DNA of 64,000 nt from positions 363,048 to 427,047 of the forward strand of contig JAKOGH010000035.1 in assembly GCA_024811115.1 (NCBI GenBank), read 5' to 3'. Positions 35,874-48,425 of this stretch are shown piece after piece. Source of the DNA: Terana coerulea (taxonomy: Eukaryota; Basidiomycota; Agaricomycetes; Polyporales; Phanerochaetaceae). Each line of letters begins with the position of its first letter. The first letter of the stretch is position 1. The notes under the pieces were generated by a model, which saw only the letters and a list, made by a program, of their open reading frames with translations, did no database searches and had not been told where the DNA came from. A program made the position numbers and the translations under genes.

Positions 35874-38844
35874 TTGCTCTCCGTCCTCTGTGTACACTCC
35901 TCGCCAGCCGTTCCCTTATTTGAACCCCGCCGCCGTCCCTCCCCAGCCGCTTCCCGGGCTCTTCCTGCCTCCCTTGCGCGTTCTGCGTCTCACCGGACCC
36001 GCAACTAATCTAATGTAACAAGCCAGTATTTGAAGATCGCCGCATAGGCACGCGTGTACTGAAGCCCGGCGGCCATGGCGCATCAACACGACGCGCAAAG
36101 TATGCGCACGATGTCGAGACGTCGGCGCCGTCGGCGCGACAGCGTATCCCGCGGGCCTCTTGCTGAATAAGCAGAAACGGCGTCAGTCAGACGTAAAGAG
36201 GGAGAGATAAACGACAGTGCGCACGACTTGGCAAGCACGCGGGTCCCGACAGCGACGGCGGTCTCTGCGCAATGCCCTGCGCGTCGCCGCCTCCCACGGA
36301 TACGACGAGGGCACCGAGCCCTCGTGCGACGACATGAGGATATCAGCCTGCGGCGCACATCACGACGAGTTGAGCGCGCTCCAAGACCAGCGCAAAGTCC
36401 CACCCTCTGCTCGCGTTGCGCGCCATTCCCTTCGTTAGGTGTCGCCGCCTGCAGTCTCTCCAGCCCGCCCGTGCTCCCTGCGACATTTTCACTCTGCTGG
36501 TGAGTCCTGCACGCACGGTTCCCCACTTGATGTGCGACGCTCACACACGCCTCTAGATCTATTAAATGGAGGGTTATGCACTGTGGAAATGCGAACACGG
36601 AAGACGAGGAACATACCTGTGGCATACGGCCCTGCCACCAGACGGCGAGAGCGACCCAGTGCGGATGTGCGCACAGATATCCCGCACAAGACGCAGGCGG
36701 AGCGACTGACTAGCCGCGCAACGCCGCTGTCGAACACATGGAGTCAGCACCAACCATAGGGAAGGGGAAACGAGGCATAGGACAGGGGCCGTTGCGAGCA
36801 CGTCGGCGGTGCTGCTCAAGCAAAGAGAGCCGCCACGCAATGCCGCGCACCCCTTCGCCGCCGCGGAGACGGCGCAGAGGCACTGAGGCTGCCATAGGCG
36901 AGCGGCGGCTGCGCTTTCCAGGCGCGCTCCCGCCACTAGACAGCGCAGAGCCGCCGCCAGTGCACAATGGCAGGCTGTGCACACCGAGCCCATGCTGCAT
37001 GCTGCCAGTCAATGCGGCTGGAGAGGACGTCAGCCTATGTGCCGAACACCATGGCATCACGCGTACGCACCAATGCAGAGGACTTGGGAGCCGACGTGGA
37101 CGCGGGAGCTGCAACGCAGCCCATGATAAAGAGCCACCCGACGACAAGGTCGATGCGCTGCACGCGTGTCCATGATGGACGCGACGGCTGCGGCTGCAAT
37201 CATAAGCATGAACCTCACGACCAACAGAAACTCATTAGCCTTCTGCATGGCAGGGAGGGTAAGTAAACACCAACCGCCATACGGTAGCGAGGCTGCTTCG
37301 TGCACCGTAGGGTTCGGAGACGGGACAAGGCGGGCACTGGTGTAGGTTGTGTAGACACTATCATGTACATTAGAGTCTCGCCGAAGTAATGAAATTATTT
37401 TGACTGACCTGGCTGATAGAGTGCAAACTACTGAAGCTACACCGGACACCTCGGCTCAGTATTATTTCACGGGAGCGAGTGCAATTGCAATGGTCAGGGC
37501 ACTCACTATACTGTAGCCATGAGGGATCGGGCATCACCATGTTCATGACCGACTCGGGTGAGCCTGGTAGCAGAGGCGATGAGATCCTTGGGCTTGAGCT
37601 CGAAGGAGCCTTTGATAGATCAACAGACAAGTAAGTATCCTGACTACACGGAACGATCACACGACTCACGACTGCGTAATACCCATCGGCCCGTCCCGAC
37701 CGTCCCGTCACAAACTCATTTGGCAGCCTGTTGAATAACGATCTGTTAGCTATTGACCGTAATGCTTATTGATGACTGCGTTACTCACCTTTATCATCGC
37801 CCTTCATTCGTACGTCTGTAGTACAAACTTGGACAGATCAATTCGCTGTCCCGGTACAATTACGAGAGGTCAGTTAGCTCCATGACAGCATGTACTATAA
37901 ATGATAGTGACACAAGACTATGTACATAACAACGCGAAATGATTCTTTATGTACACTTCGAGAAGTAGAGGTAAATGTTATAGTCGGTAAAACTCAGGCG
38001 GGACCTTGGAGAGACAGCTTTCGGCCTTGGTCGGCAGCAGGCGGGACTGATATATGAGGCGGGGGATGCCGAGGTAAGTACTAACAGTACCGTAGCATCA
38101 GGTCAGTGCACTATCTTGGATAGTATATAAATGGACGTACTTGCCGCCGCATTGGCCTATCGAGCACTAGAGGTCACGAATCATCGGTCAACACACTCGA
38201 GACGAACGGTTAGTATCGTCGGCATACCAAGATGACACGTAGGTAATCGACGAGTTACTTACTCGACTCGAAAGGCGGGGGATGCTGACTACATCAATAA
38301 CATGGAATATTGGGTTAGTATTCTATCTTGAGAACGCCACACGAGAGATACTTACTGTGGTACATTGCGAGTAGTGGTGGTCGTAAGCTATCAGTCAGTA
38401 TACACAAGAAAAGCAGGTATACGACGCACTAGCTTGCGACAAGCACGCGTCGGTGTTTATCTATGCTTCACTTGAGTCTCAGATGGCGTGCCTCTGTTGG
38501 CGTCGAACAATGTTTCAAAATCCTAGTGAATAGACCATAAGACGGGGTTAAGGTTAAAATGCACGGACGAGGAGAACAGATGCAGACAGTCACGTACTGG
38601 CATCTGGGCATGTGAGCGGCGACCCGCGAGTCTGGTGCCTGCGTCCGACGTCGAGGCTAAATTCGTGTGAACAACAGACCCTGTGCTTCACGCCGCTTCT
38701 CGGTGTGTGCGGGCAAGAGTCCTGGCGCCGGCGTATGGCAGGTCAGCATGTGGCTTCGCGTCGAGACCGCTATTTAATTAGTACCTTATGTACCCCATGC
38801 GACATGGGCGACGTACCTGGTGCTATGGAACAGTACGGTACCGC

Positions 38845-39535
38845 GGCCGTACCCCAGTATCGTCAGTTCTCTCCAGTTGCGTGGAGAGTTGCATGCCCGC
38901 AATGGGAGACGTCGGACCTACAATTTACAATAGGACATATCAGCGTGAGGTCAATGTGTGCAAATCCGCACTTACCTAACCGTAGGTTGAGTCGTTACAC
39001 AGCCTGGGCCCTGTGTGAGTGTACGGGCAAGCATGTGGTATGGTTGAGCATCTGGTTAGAGTGAACGAGAACCTCTGCTTATAGATGACACTCGCGTTAG
39101 CACAGTGAACAGGAGTTCGTAATCAAATCGAGCGTACTTGTTTTATTCTGCACAATTCTATCAATACGCCGTGACATCGAAGCTGTAACCTATCTCAAAC
39201 GGCCTGGTAACAATGTCAATGAATTGGTCAGTCCGACGGTCAGGCTAGCCATTAGGTCGTAGACATACCTTGTTAACTTGACCAATGACCCCCCAGCCGG
39301 CGCCGAGCATCCCGTTGCGTCTCGAACGGCCACTCGTAACCCGTACATTGTCAGATAGCTTGAAGTGTTGTATCTAGACATCGACTCAGTCAGTAGTTAG
39401 ATCAATGCTCTCAAACGTTACAGATGACTTACCTTGGGGATCAAGATGCTAACGAGAACAAACATACCCCAGCATCGTTAGTTCTCTCCTATACCGGGAG
39501 AACGTCTCAACGACAACGAAGCGATGCTACGCCTG
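38845..39535 (-). repeat. Pair of similar exon-like segments
   Basis: The plus strings TACCCCAGTATCGTCAGTTC (from about 38852) and TACCCCAGCATCGTTAGTTC (from about 39466) head two segments that on minus both read WRELTILGY / RRELTMLGY and both end near a donor (GTACGTCG and GTAAGTCA). They may be duplicated exons of decayed paralogues. The protein family is not recognised. Confidence 0.5.
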
Positions 39536-42219
39536 CGTGAATAGGAATGGTTTAAAACAGATATTGTCGATAGGAGCATGGCCGACTTACCTCACTGTAA
39601 ATTAAACCCTTCGATGGCCCAGTGGCGCGGCGTGTTCGTGCTTGAGACGTTGGTACGACGGGAATGCGACCAACATAGTCCCGGCATGGCGAGGGATATC
39701 TGAGTATAGCGGCCGGCATTAGTGATCATAGTTATCAGAGAACGCGAGCGTGAACGGCAGTAAAGCGTACCTTGCAAGACATTTCAACCGAGAAAAATGT
39801 GTGCTTAGCAGCATCAGAGAACTGACGATGCTGGGGGTGCCAGCGACAGACCTGGGAGCGTTGACGACGGGGAATAGTCAACCGTGGTCGTTGTGCGGGT
39901 AAGGCGATGCGTAGAGAGCGTCGTGACGGCCATCCAGCTCCGTCTCGGTAGAGGCAAAGTATGAAAGTGTAAAGAAGAGAAGAGGAGAGTGAAGTGGGGA
40001 GTGGAGACGTGGAGGAAGGAAGAGGATGGCGTTTTAGAGCGTTTCTGCTCACCTCTTTATACGTCCTCTCCAGCTGCATCTCCCACGCTCTGCCCTCTCG
40101 GCACACCTCCTGCCGCGTTCCCTCGCCTCTCCGGTCTCGCCGAGTGCTGTCATCCTGTTTGCGAGGGGAGACAGACGCGGCGAAGGCGGATGCTGCCTAG
40201 CGGGCACATTCCACCCTTGTTTCCGTTCCAACCGCGCGGACGTCTGTTTGCCGACATCAGCGCGCACTATATCTTAACGCCAAGGAGGCCGAAGGTGCCT
40301 GTTTGACGGGGAGTGGGTCGGCGAATGCGAGGAGGTGACGTGAAGTCTAGAACGGCGGTAGCGAGTGTGTCTGCACAGTGCCGGATGTCGTCAGCTTCCA
40401 GACCGGACTGAGTTCGCCACTCACATGAAGCAGGGCCTAATCTCGTACCGCACATCGGCCTCCGTCTACCCTTCCCCCCTGCTCACCGAGCAACCTGCCA
40501 TCCGTCCTCCAACGTCTCTGCGGCCTCTCGCGCTCGAATCGTGCAAGTTCCGCATAGTCCATGGTGTTACGTGCGTACTTGCTGCAAGCTGTTGGACTAA
40601 GGCTGATAAGCGCTAGATGGGGGCAGGGGACATCTGGACTTTTGTGGTGGAGGTGGGAGGTCGTGGCGAAGGAGAGGGCGTTGAACGCGTCTGGTTCAGG
40701 CAAGCGCCATCTTTGTGGCGTCCGGGAAACGCCAGAACGGCTGATCGCCCGACTCTCGACCGATTTTGGTCCTCCCGCCGTCGGCCGTCGGTTTCTGACC
40801 CAGTCGGGCATGTGCCTTCGCTACGAGAGATAGCATTAAATTGTCTTGCTGCCGCTTTCGCCTGGCCTGTACTTAAATGATCTAAAACATTTACGAGAGC
40901 CTGCTTAGAAAAAACACAACAGCTTGTAAACGCAATTGAATATAGAACGCACCGTGTCGGGTCAGTATTTAACTCTCGCACGAGAGTCAAACATTGACCT
41001 GACATCCTGCAGAATTACCTTTACTGCATGCGCGGCGGCGTGGTGACCAAGTTGAGTTTAGCGAGTGCGGCCAGGTTCGTGCCGGCTCAGTAACCGCCTG
41101 GGCCCTGGGCCATCAACATCACATCCGTGCCGCCGCGTTGATGTCTCCCATGGCCTTTGAGCCCTGCATTTGTTGCCAACTGCTGATGTGGTATTCATAA
41201 ATAGCCAAGGGTCTTGACGGCTCCTGCCAACAGATTGTTGTCAAGTCTCCTGCCTTGGCATTCTGGCATTCCCACGCCCACAGAGCGCCCAGAACACAGC
41301 AGTCACAACTACACCGAGACCTCGCAATTGAGACCCTCGTCTCCTACAAGGGTGTATTTGTCTGTAAAAGAAAAGAGAGTTTGAGTACTTCATAATTACA
41401 CAACATAGGTTTACAGAGACTCACTCTGCCTGAGGGCAGAAGCTTTGAAAGCATATCTGTTTCAGGTAAAGGCCTAGACATCTGACTGGTGCACGTAATA
41501 GCCATCAGCACCTCATTTCCATGTTAAAAAATAGACGCACTAGCAAGGTGTTTTGCTGATGCGACGGGCCATGCGACGTGGCATCAGCATTTCTAGCGCA
41601 CTTTACAAGATTCCGGTTGCAGCAATGCCGGGATGGTCACCACGTGTGCTGCCAGCACATGCAGGGCCTATCCTGGTGTTGTTGCACCACACTTGTCCCC
41701 TACCGTCAGCCATGCCGTAGTCATCACGTCCACTGTCCATGTCGCCGCCAGCCCACACCTAGCCAGTCCATGAGTCGTAGCATGCCAGCGCCCCTGCCAT
41801 TGGTCCGGGATCCTTTTGCACCAGTATGCCTCAATTTGTCCATTGCTATGTCCCGTGCCGCTGTCGTCAAAGAGGAGAGAATGCCGTCTGCGCGAGGAGC
41901 CCTTCATCGGGCATTTACTGCTGTCCAGGTAAGCCCAGTCCACCGCTATCGAGACCTTCAGGCTGACCACCAGTCGGCACGTAGATTTCGAGTCAAAGAA
42001 ATATAATCCTGCCATTTCGCTACGACTTCTTCCCCAGGTCGTGACTGGCCGGACTCATCACCATCAACACGGGCTTCCGGCTTCCTCTCCAGAAGACGCG
42101 TGTTTGACAACAACAGTGACAGCTCGTCGTGCGAGCAACAAGGGCGGTGCGCGCGCCGCCCTCCGTCGCCCTCCTCTCTTGGTACCCGCGTCGCCCTGCG
42201 ACGCAGCCTGACTACCTGT

Positions 42220-43852
42220 CGGCAATCAGGGCATGACTTCCCTGGCCGACAAGCATCGATGTGTTGTATTTATCATATCTTCATCCGCCGACCAGGGGCA
42301 CAACTTCCCCGGTCGGCAGGCATTTCATTGTGCGCACAGGGCGACATCATCGCGCATAGCGCACCGCAGCCACCGTACGACGATGGCGTACGCGGTGGAG
42401 GAGAGCGCATCCAAGCGGCGCCGGTACGCTCATTCGCATGTTTCCGCGGCCGTCCAGCTGACATTCATTTGATGTCCAGGCACACCCTTTGGAAGGCAGA
42501 ACCACGCCCCCTGTTTTAAGAATCTGTCGATCCACAGCGAGATGCGGCCGCGAACTGCGCCTATAGTACGTGCTCGCAAGCGAATGCGACGCCAGCCGCC
42601 ACGCCTGGCGCGACACCAGCGACTGCCAGCAGAGGCGCCGCGCAGTGAAGACGTCGACGAGACCAATGCGCAGACGACGTTCGATGGGTAGGTAAGCGCA
42701 TTTTTGCATTCGCGAGGCCGTCTGCCTGACATTGGTTAGACGCCCGTCAATGCGAAAGTCGAGGGCAAACGACGCACCTTGCGCTGAAAATTTGTCAATC
42801 CGCAGCGAGATGCCGCCGCGAACCCCGCGCAGCGTGCACTGGCCGTCCAGGCACAACAGCGAGTGCGGCGCCCGCTGCCGTGACGACGACGGTGTCCGTC
42901 GCAGGACGAGCAGGCCGGAGGCCTGCGAGGACGTGTGTGCCCCGGCCGAGGGCGAGCAGTCTCCCTGCGCGAAGGTTGCAGTGCCCGCGGCGGGATGCCG
43001 CTGTGCGCTTGGTGCGCGCGACGGTGCCGCCCTTTGATCCACTCGCTCGTGCCGCAAGGACGGCAACGACAGGCCGTGATCCATCGAACAGGGCCCGCCT
43101 TCGCGTCGACAAAGACGCCATGTATCGCGTTCCCGCCACCGACATCCACGCCGCCGTCGTTCGTGCATTCTGCGCGTCCGCATGCTCAGAGCCATCGTCG
43201 TCGGCGTTCGTGTACGCCTCGTCGTGCCGGCACGCTCGGTTTCCGTCTTCCACAGGCCGTTTTCGCTGACTTTGGTTAGACGCCCGTGTGTTCATGTGCA
43301 GGTCAAAGTGAGGGGTCCTGCGCCGAAATGTTGTCGGCCCGCTTCGAGATGCAGCCGCGTACTCCGTTGGACGACATCCCGCCACCTCCTGACGCGACGA
43401 CGGGCGTTCGTCTGTCGAGCAGGGCTCGCAGAGCCCTGCGAGGCTCTCTCCTCGCGGCCGAGTCGACGAAGACGCTATATATCGGCTTTCCGTGACCGAG
43501 AACGTGCCCAGAGGCGGTCGCTGTCGGCATCACGTCCACGAGAGCGTCGGGACTGGCCGTCGGCGACGGCCTTGTGCGTGGTGGATCCTGCGGCGGTGTC
43601 TGACGCACGAGGCGGCGGCGTGCATGCTGATATCACGACGTATCGACTTCCGCCGGGTGCTCCCTCCGACGGCTGCCGTGGTCAATGGAGGTCATGCGCT
43701 TGGTCGGCACTGTCGACGCGACTGGGGCCGTCCGTAATGGCGCCGAGGCAATGGATCGCGATCCCGCGAGGGAGGGCGTCATGGCTGACGACTTGGACGG
43801 CTTTGCGGCCGTCTTCGTCGACGCCTCTTTCGACTGTCATCATGTTGAGGAG
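42220..43852 (+). repeat. Degenerate repeat array with a recurring peptide motif
   Basis: Three related plus-strand segments read CFKNLSIHSEMRPRTA (about 42523-42570), CAENLSIRSEMPPRTP (about 42780-42827) and CAEMLSARFEMQPRTP (about 43319-43366). The last two are preceded by near-identical splice-acceptor-like sequence, TGACATTGGTTAGACGCCCG (42728-) and TGACTTTGGTTAGACGCCCG (43269-); the first by a weaker version near 42460. Upstream, a ~65 bp unit occurs twice (GHDFPGRQA at ~42229, GHNFPGRQA at ~42294). Frames between units contain stops. The array is cut by the retrotransposon at 43853, and related sequence (GCGCCGAGGCAA at ~43741 and ~50931) continues beyond it. No known family recognised. 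Confidence 0.6.
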
Positions 43853-44170
43853 TGTCATGAACTTCTGGGCGTCTCTAGGGTATTCTTTTCATTTCCATTT
43901 GTCTTCTACCCCTATCTATTGTTCTCTCATCGATACTCGTGGTTTCCGTATGTTTCTCTATTGTTCTGGACCGCTCTAGTACATACACGAGGATACCGGG
44001 TGGTACTGTACAGTTTAGGACTACACATGTATAAGTAGCTAACGTCTGCAACAGAGAAAGCCAGTCTCGAGCTGGTCTGTTCCCCAGCTAGTTACTCGGA
44101 GACTGCACCACTACTTCCGTCCCGGTTAAGAGCGTCGCACCTGGTACAGTTGTACTAGTTGTTGTTGACA
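43853..44170 (+). repeat. 5' LTR (318 bp)
   Basis: It begins TGTCATGAAC and ends GTTGTTGACA (TG...CA ends) and is identical to 50596-50913. A TATAAG box is at 44030-44035. The inferred U3/R border is near 44063, about 33 nt downstream, which would leave a U5 plus R of about 108 nt. Confidence 0.97.
44030..44035 (+). promoter_or_regulatory. LTR TATA box
   Basis: TATAAG sits ~33 nt upstream of the segment predicted to be the mRNA 5' end (44063). The same box exists in the 3' LTR at 50773-50778. Confidence 0.65.
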
Positions 44171-44172
44171 TA

Positions 44173-44183
44173 AGCTCGAGACT
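44173..44183 (+). other. Putative self-priming primer-binding site
   Basis: Two bases after the 5' LTR, AGCTCGAGACT is the exact reverse complement of 44063-44073 (AGTCTCGAGCT) in the LTR, just where transcription should start downstream of the TATA box. Tf1-type chromoviruses prime reverse transcription by folding the first 11 nt of their own mRNA onto such a site. The core CTCGAG is a palindrome, which accounts for six of the eleven matches. No tRNA-type site (TGG...) adjoins the LTR. Confidence 0.6.
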
Positions 44184-45416
44184 ATCCTACCCCCGCGACG
44201 ATCTCTCGTTGCTCCACCCGTTCTACCCAGAACACCTACCCTTGTTGCCCGGTCTGTCCTGTATAGGAGGATCGTGTAGATTGAGTTTTGAACCTAGTAC
44301 ATCGGACCGTATTCACCCGCAAGGGACGGCCCGTGAACCTCGGTATTAACCATCCCCCTGTGTCGTTACCCCGTGCACACGCCGACTAGTTACCCAATTA
44401 GTACCCCGCCGATCCAACTCAACGGTTCCGAGCTTCATCTCGGAGAGCTGTACCTTAGACACCCTAACCCGGTGCTCTTTGATCGGCTGGGAACCTTTGG
44501 GCGCACCCTTGTGTGGGAAGCTAGTAAAGGCGGTAATCGGAAGGCAGACAGGGCGGTCTTTGGGCTCGTGCCCCTTAGAGTCAAGCTGCAACCGAAGTCG
44601 GTAGACCGCAGCGGGATCAAACAGCAGAACACTGGTAACTCGTAGCCATATCAGTAGTAGTACGTGCTGTAAAAATCCCTCTAAGACAACGTCTACCCTC
44701 GTGCTCTTCATTTCGGTTGAAGAGTATCGCAGGTTGCCTAGAATAGGCTTCACTCGTGTATGGCTGGAGGCGACTCGTGCCCTTGTATAGGACGACCCCA
44801 TCATTTTTCCACGACTCGCGGGAGATCGATCTACCAGAAGTACGACGACAAGTGGTACTCGTGCCGCAACCCAAAGTGTGTTCACACGGACACTAATCCG
44901 AGTGTCAAGTGTAGTATTTGGCGCAGTAAGCTTAGAAGACAAGCGCAAATACTCCTCATACTACGTGCAAGCCGACGACACCAGTATCAACCCACCTACT
45001 CCCGCGATCATCCCTCAGCCGTTACCGGTTGACTTCCATTCTCCACGCGCTCCATCCCCTATCATCCCCGAATCCGAAGGCGAAGTCGTCGCCCAGTAAA
45101 GAAAACGAGGACCACGACGACGGAGACGCCCTACACTCCGACCACACCGAAGCGCCGTCGAATTTTCGGTCATAGCCGACGCGAATGGCCACCGCTACTC
45201 TAACCGCATCAGGCCCTGGAGACGGATTACGAGGATCCCTGTTCATGCGTCGACTCGAATCACAACAGCTTACTGCTTGGAAATAAACTCATCTATTTCC
45301 ACTTCCCTGTGAGGCACAACCGTAACTAAGGAATGCGCCGAGCAGCCTTGTTCACACGCTAGCGGAAAACAACCTGCCAGCGTTGTGGAATTCGTGGCCC
45401 AGGAGCTCGAGATGAG

Positions 45417-46400
45417 ATGAGTGGTGGCAAGCGACCGGAGAGCCCGCCGGCCGGAGGACCCTCCTTTGGAGGTAACGGCGGAAGCGGAGGCGGCGGCCCC
45501 GGAGGTGGAGGTTGAGGACATCGAGATCGCGACGATGATGATGATGATAACGAACGCGATCGCGATGGTCTGGCGAACAAGCCGGACACCTTCGATGGAA
45601 GCCGGAAAGATTGGGAAGCCTGGTGGAAACAAATCAGGCTGAACATCTTCGCGAATCACCACAAAAGCTCCGATCAGATCGAGCGAAAATCACCTTCGTC
45701 CTGTCCTACATGCAGGGCGGATCAGCTGGAGAGTGGGCCGAGGCCTATCTCAAAGCACTGATTTCGCACGAGCAGATTGGGGTGTTTTCCAAGAACGCCT
45801 AGTCAAGCAATTTTCGCATGACCGGCATTCAGACGCCTTGCAGAAGCTGAAGGAGCTGAAGCAGGGAAGCATGAGCGTTCGAGAGTTCAGAACGCGCTTG
45901 AGATGACGCCTCCCGCGCAGGGTACGGCGCACTTCAGGAGCAGCTCGACGCGCAGTCAGTGATTCTCATTGACTACCTCGACGAAGCTCTCCAGAAGCGT
46001 AGTCCTCGACGCGGTCTGGAGTCGGGAAGACGTCCCAGCGGTACTCGGCGACATGCGCATCGCCGAGAACGTGGACGAGAATCAGAGGAGGCACTACCAA
46101 CGCCAGAAGAACCTCGAGGGCAGTCAGTCCCACAAGCCGGCTCCCAAGCCGCGAAACCCTCAGTCAGGCGCCGGCAGCGTCTTCACAGACCCAAGCGCCT
46201 CGACAAGATCGTCGAGATGGAACCGGCATAACCTACGGAGGCCGGTCAACCAATGAACCTAGACAGAGCCCGAAAGGAAGGGCTTTGTTTCAACTGCCAT
46301 CAGAAAGGACATTTGTCGCGCGACTGCCCCCTGCCGAAGCAACCTCGTCAGTGCGCTGGCGCTCTCCACCGACCTTCCCGATGAGAAGGACGATAAGCCC
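45417..46400 (+). pseudogene. gag: Gag-like region with CCHC zinc knuckle (broken)
   Basis: From ATG at 45417 the frame reads a Gly-rich start, then an in-frame TGA at 45513-45515, continuing DGLANKPDTFDGSRKDWEAW, the typical start of a retrotransposon capsid domain. FVLSYMQGGSAGEWAEAYLK, ERLVKQFSHDRHSDALQKLK and a second stop (about 45904-45906) follow in shifting frames. The knuckle CFNCHQKGHLSRDC (C-x2-C-x4-H-x4-C) is at 46286-46327. The 44.2-45.4 kb leader contains a Pro-rich open segment that may be an upstream part of Gag. Several one-base frame changes separate these pieces. Confidence 0.8.
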
Positions 46401-46966
46401 AAGCCGTCGTCGGCTCAAGCTGATTCGTTCCCTGACGGAATGGAGAACGCATCCATCGCGTGGTCGAATCCTCGTTTATGAAGCTTCTCAAGGGTTTTCA
46501 GGCGGCTCAAGCGAAAGCACAGACGTGAAGAGCCTAGAATCATTTCTCAATTACTGTTGTACCATAGTGTTAGACGAATCATCGCAATGTTATTCTGAAG
46601 GGGCGTCTGCTGAGCAGCGTGGCGGTTCAACACCGTGCTTAATTCCCCGCTCATTACCAGAAAACACGCCTGCACCGACAGTAGAGAAAGAACCTGTGCC
46701 AAAACCCAAATGGGTAAGAGAAGTTCCGTGGACTCCGGCGTGGATCCATCAGTGGACTACGTACGATGCCGAAGCGGCTGTTAAGATTCTGGAAGGATGG
46801 GTGCATGCAAAGCGTCAGGTAGATGCCACGCTAGCAAGCGCCCAAAATATTGCTTCTATGTCACGCGACGAAGCAACTATATACCTTTCAGAATTAAAAA
46901 GCCGCCCGAGATATATCCGAGGCCGAAAAGGCAATCAGATTGATGTCCCAATGATCGTCACTACAT

Positions 46967-47332
46967 TTGGACACCTCTGAATCCTTTTCGGTAAAAGCTC
47001 TGCTAGACTCCGGATGCACTGGATCTTCAATTGATCAGACATTCGTGCAGGAACATGGCATTGCAACAACCAAATTGCCTGTTCCAATCCCAGTGTACAA
47101 CGCCGACGGCAGTCATAATGTCGGGCGGTCCGATCACGAATGTGTCGATCTCAGAGTCAAGATTCAGGATCACGTGGAGCGAATGTCATTCGCCGCTACC
47201 AACCTTGGGAATACGTCCATTTTCCTCGGTTATGAGTGGTTGGAATTACACAACCCATCAATCAACTCTGGAAAGATCGTACACTCCAGTTCGATAGATG
47301 TCCAGCCACTTGCGATTACGTACAACGCCTAA
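46967..47332 (+). pseudogene. Retrotransposon aspartic protease domain
   Basis: VKALLDSGCTGSSIDQTFV contains the catalytic D-S/T-G triad as DSG (Asp at 47006-47008) with a following flap-like stretch and FLGYEWLELHNP. Retroviral-type proteases cut the Gag-Pol precursor. It follows the knuckle by ~650 bp of weakly conserved linker and ends at a stop at 47330-47332, so it is disconnected from the polymerase frame. Confidence 0.85.
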
Positions 47333-47619
47333 TTGGCATTGAGGATGACGAGCACGAAATCCCGAATGATCCGGAGGCTCATCTTGAGGAGGGGAACAAA
47401 TCTTCGTTTTCGACTGGCAGCGCTACATCGCGAACAGGCGGGCGCTCACATCCGCGCTAAAACCAACGTGGCTATGGATCTGGCAATCGAAGAAAATGCA
47501 AAGAAAGCAAAGAAACCTTTCGAGGAACTAGTCCCTGAGTACTATCATGAGTACAAGGACGTCTTTGCTAAAGAAAACTTCGATTCACTACCGAACGACG
47601 CCCGTGGGACCACGCGATT

Positions 47620-48425
47620 GAGCTAACGCCAGGCGCTACGCCAGTGGGAGGAAAATCGTACCCTCACACGCTAGATGAACAGAAAGCGCTAAACGACTTC
47701 TTGAAGAGAACCTTCGATCCCGGACGTATCCGTCCTTCTAAGTCACCCTGGGCAGCTCCTGTTCTTCTTTGTCAAGAAGAAGGATGGCTTGCTTCGACCT
47801 AGTACAAGACTACCGCAAGCTTAACGATTTAACCATCAAAATCGTTATCCACTTCCTTCGATCCAGGAACTGGTAGACAAGCTGAAAGGGTCCAAGTACT
47901 TCACGAAGTTAGACGTCAGATGGGGCTACAACAACATTCGGATCAAGGAAGGCGATGAAGAGAAAGCGGCGTTCATTACAAACCGCCGGACTCTTCGGAA
48001 CCCCTAGTCATGTTCTTCGGTCTCACCAATTCGCCAGCCACGTTCCAGACAATGATGAACGACATCTTCCGAGATCTGATCCAGGAAGGACACGTGATGG
48101 TCTACATCGACGACATCATGATCTATACCAAGGATCTGGAAGAACATCGCCGCATTGTGCAACGAGTTCTGGACGTAATGCGAGAACACCGGTTGTACCT
48201 CAAGGCAGAGAAGTGCGAATTCGAACGACTGAGATCGAATACCTCGGCATGATCATCTCCGAAGGACAAGTCCAGATGGATCCAGTCAAAGTAGAAGGCG
48301 TCAAGAAATGGCCGAAGCCCACGTGCAAACGGGACATCCAGGCGTTCCTTGGCTTCACCCAACTTCTACCGACGATTCATCAAAGACTTCGGCAAGATCG
48401 CTAAGCCGCTTCACCTCCCTCACCG
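47620..48425 (+). pseudogene. pol: Reverse transcriptase domain
   Basis: Motifs in order but in several frames: AIELTPGATPVGGKSYPHTL, FDPGRIRPSKSPWAAPV, KKKDGLL, a RYPLPS-like string, [38 protein letters not shown], and the catalytic VYIDDIMIYT with YIDD at 48103-48114. LYLKAEKCEFE and FLGF follow. This polymerase copies the element RNA to DNA. Frame changes near 47770, 47830, 47990, 48225 and 48350 leave no single open frame. Confidence 0.9.

Larger units (their letters stand above)
35418..42219. other. Gene-poor region with splice-like fragments
   Basis: There is no complete gene I can support. On minus, 40575 downwards (DYAELARFERERPQRRW then a GTGAGC donor) and 39380-39166 (YNTSSYLTMYGLRVAV, an intron, then PFEIGYSFDVTAY and a stop) look like isolated exons with canonical boundaries; neighbouring pieces contain stops. 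A 20 bp unit is duplicated at 35834-35873. Exon-like segments near 38850 and 39465 resemble each other. 36.1-37.2 kb is GC-rich with only low-complexity frames. Confidence 0.4.

Noticed and set aside
42725..42760. TTGGTTAGACGC resembling a tRNA D-arm
   Set aside because: No anticodon or T-arm follows at the right distance; it is part of the repeat unit's acceptor-like sequence. No tRNA gene was found anywhere in the window.
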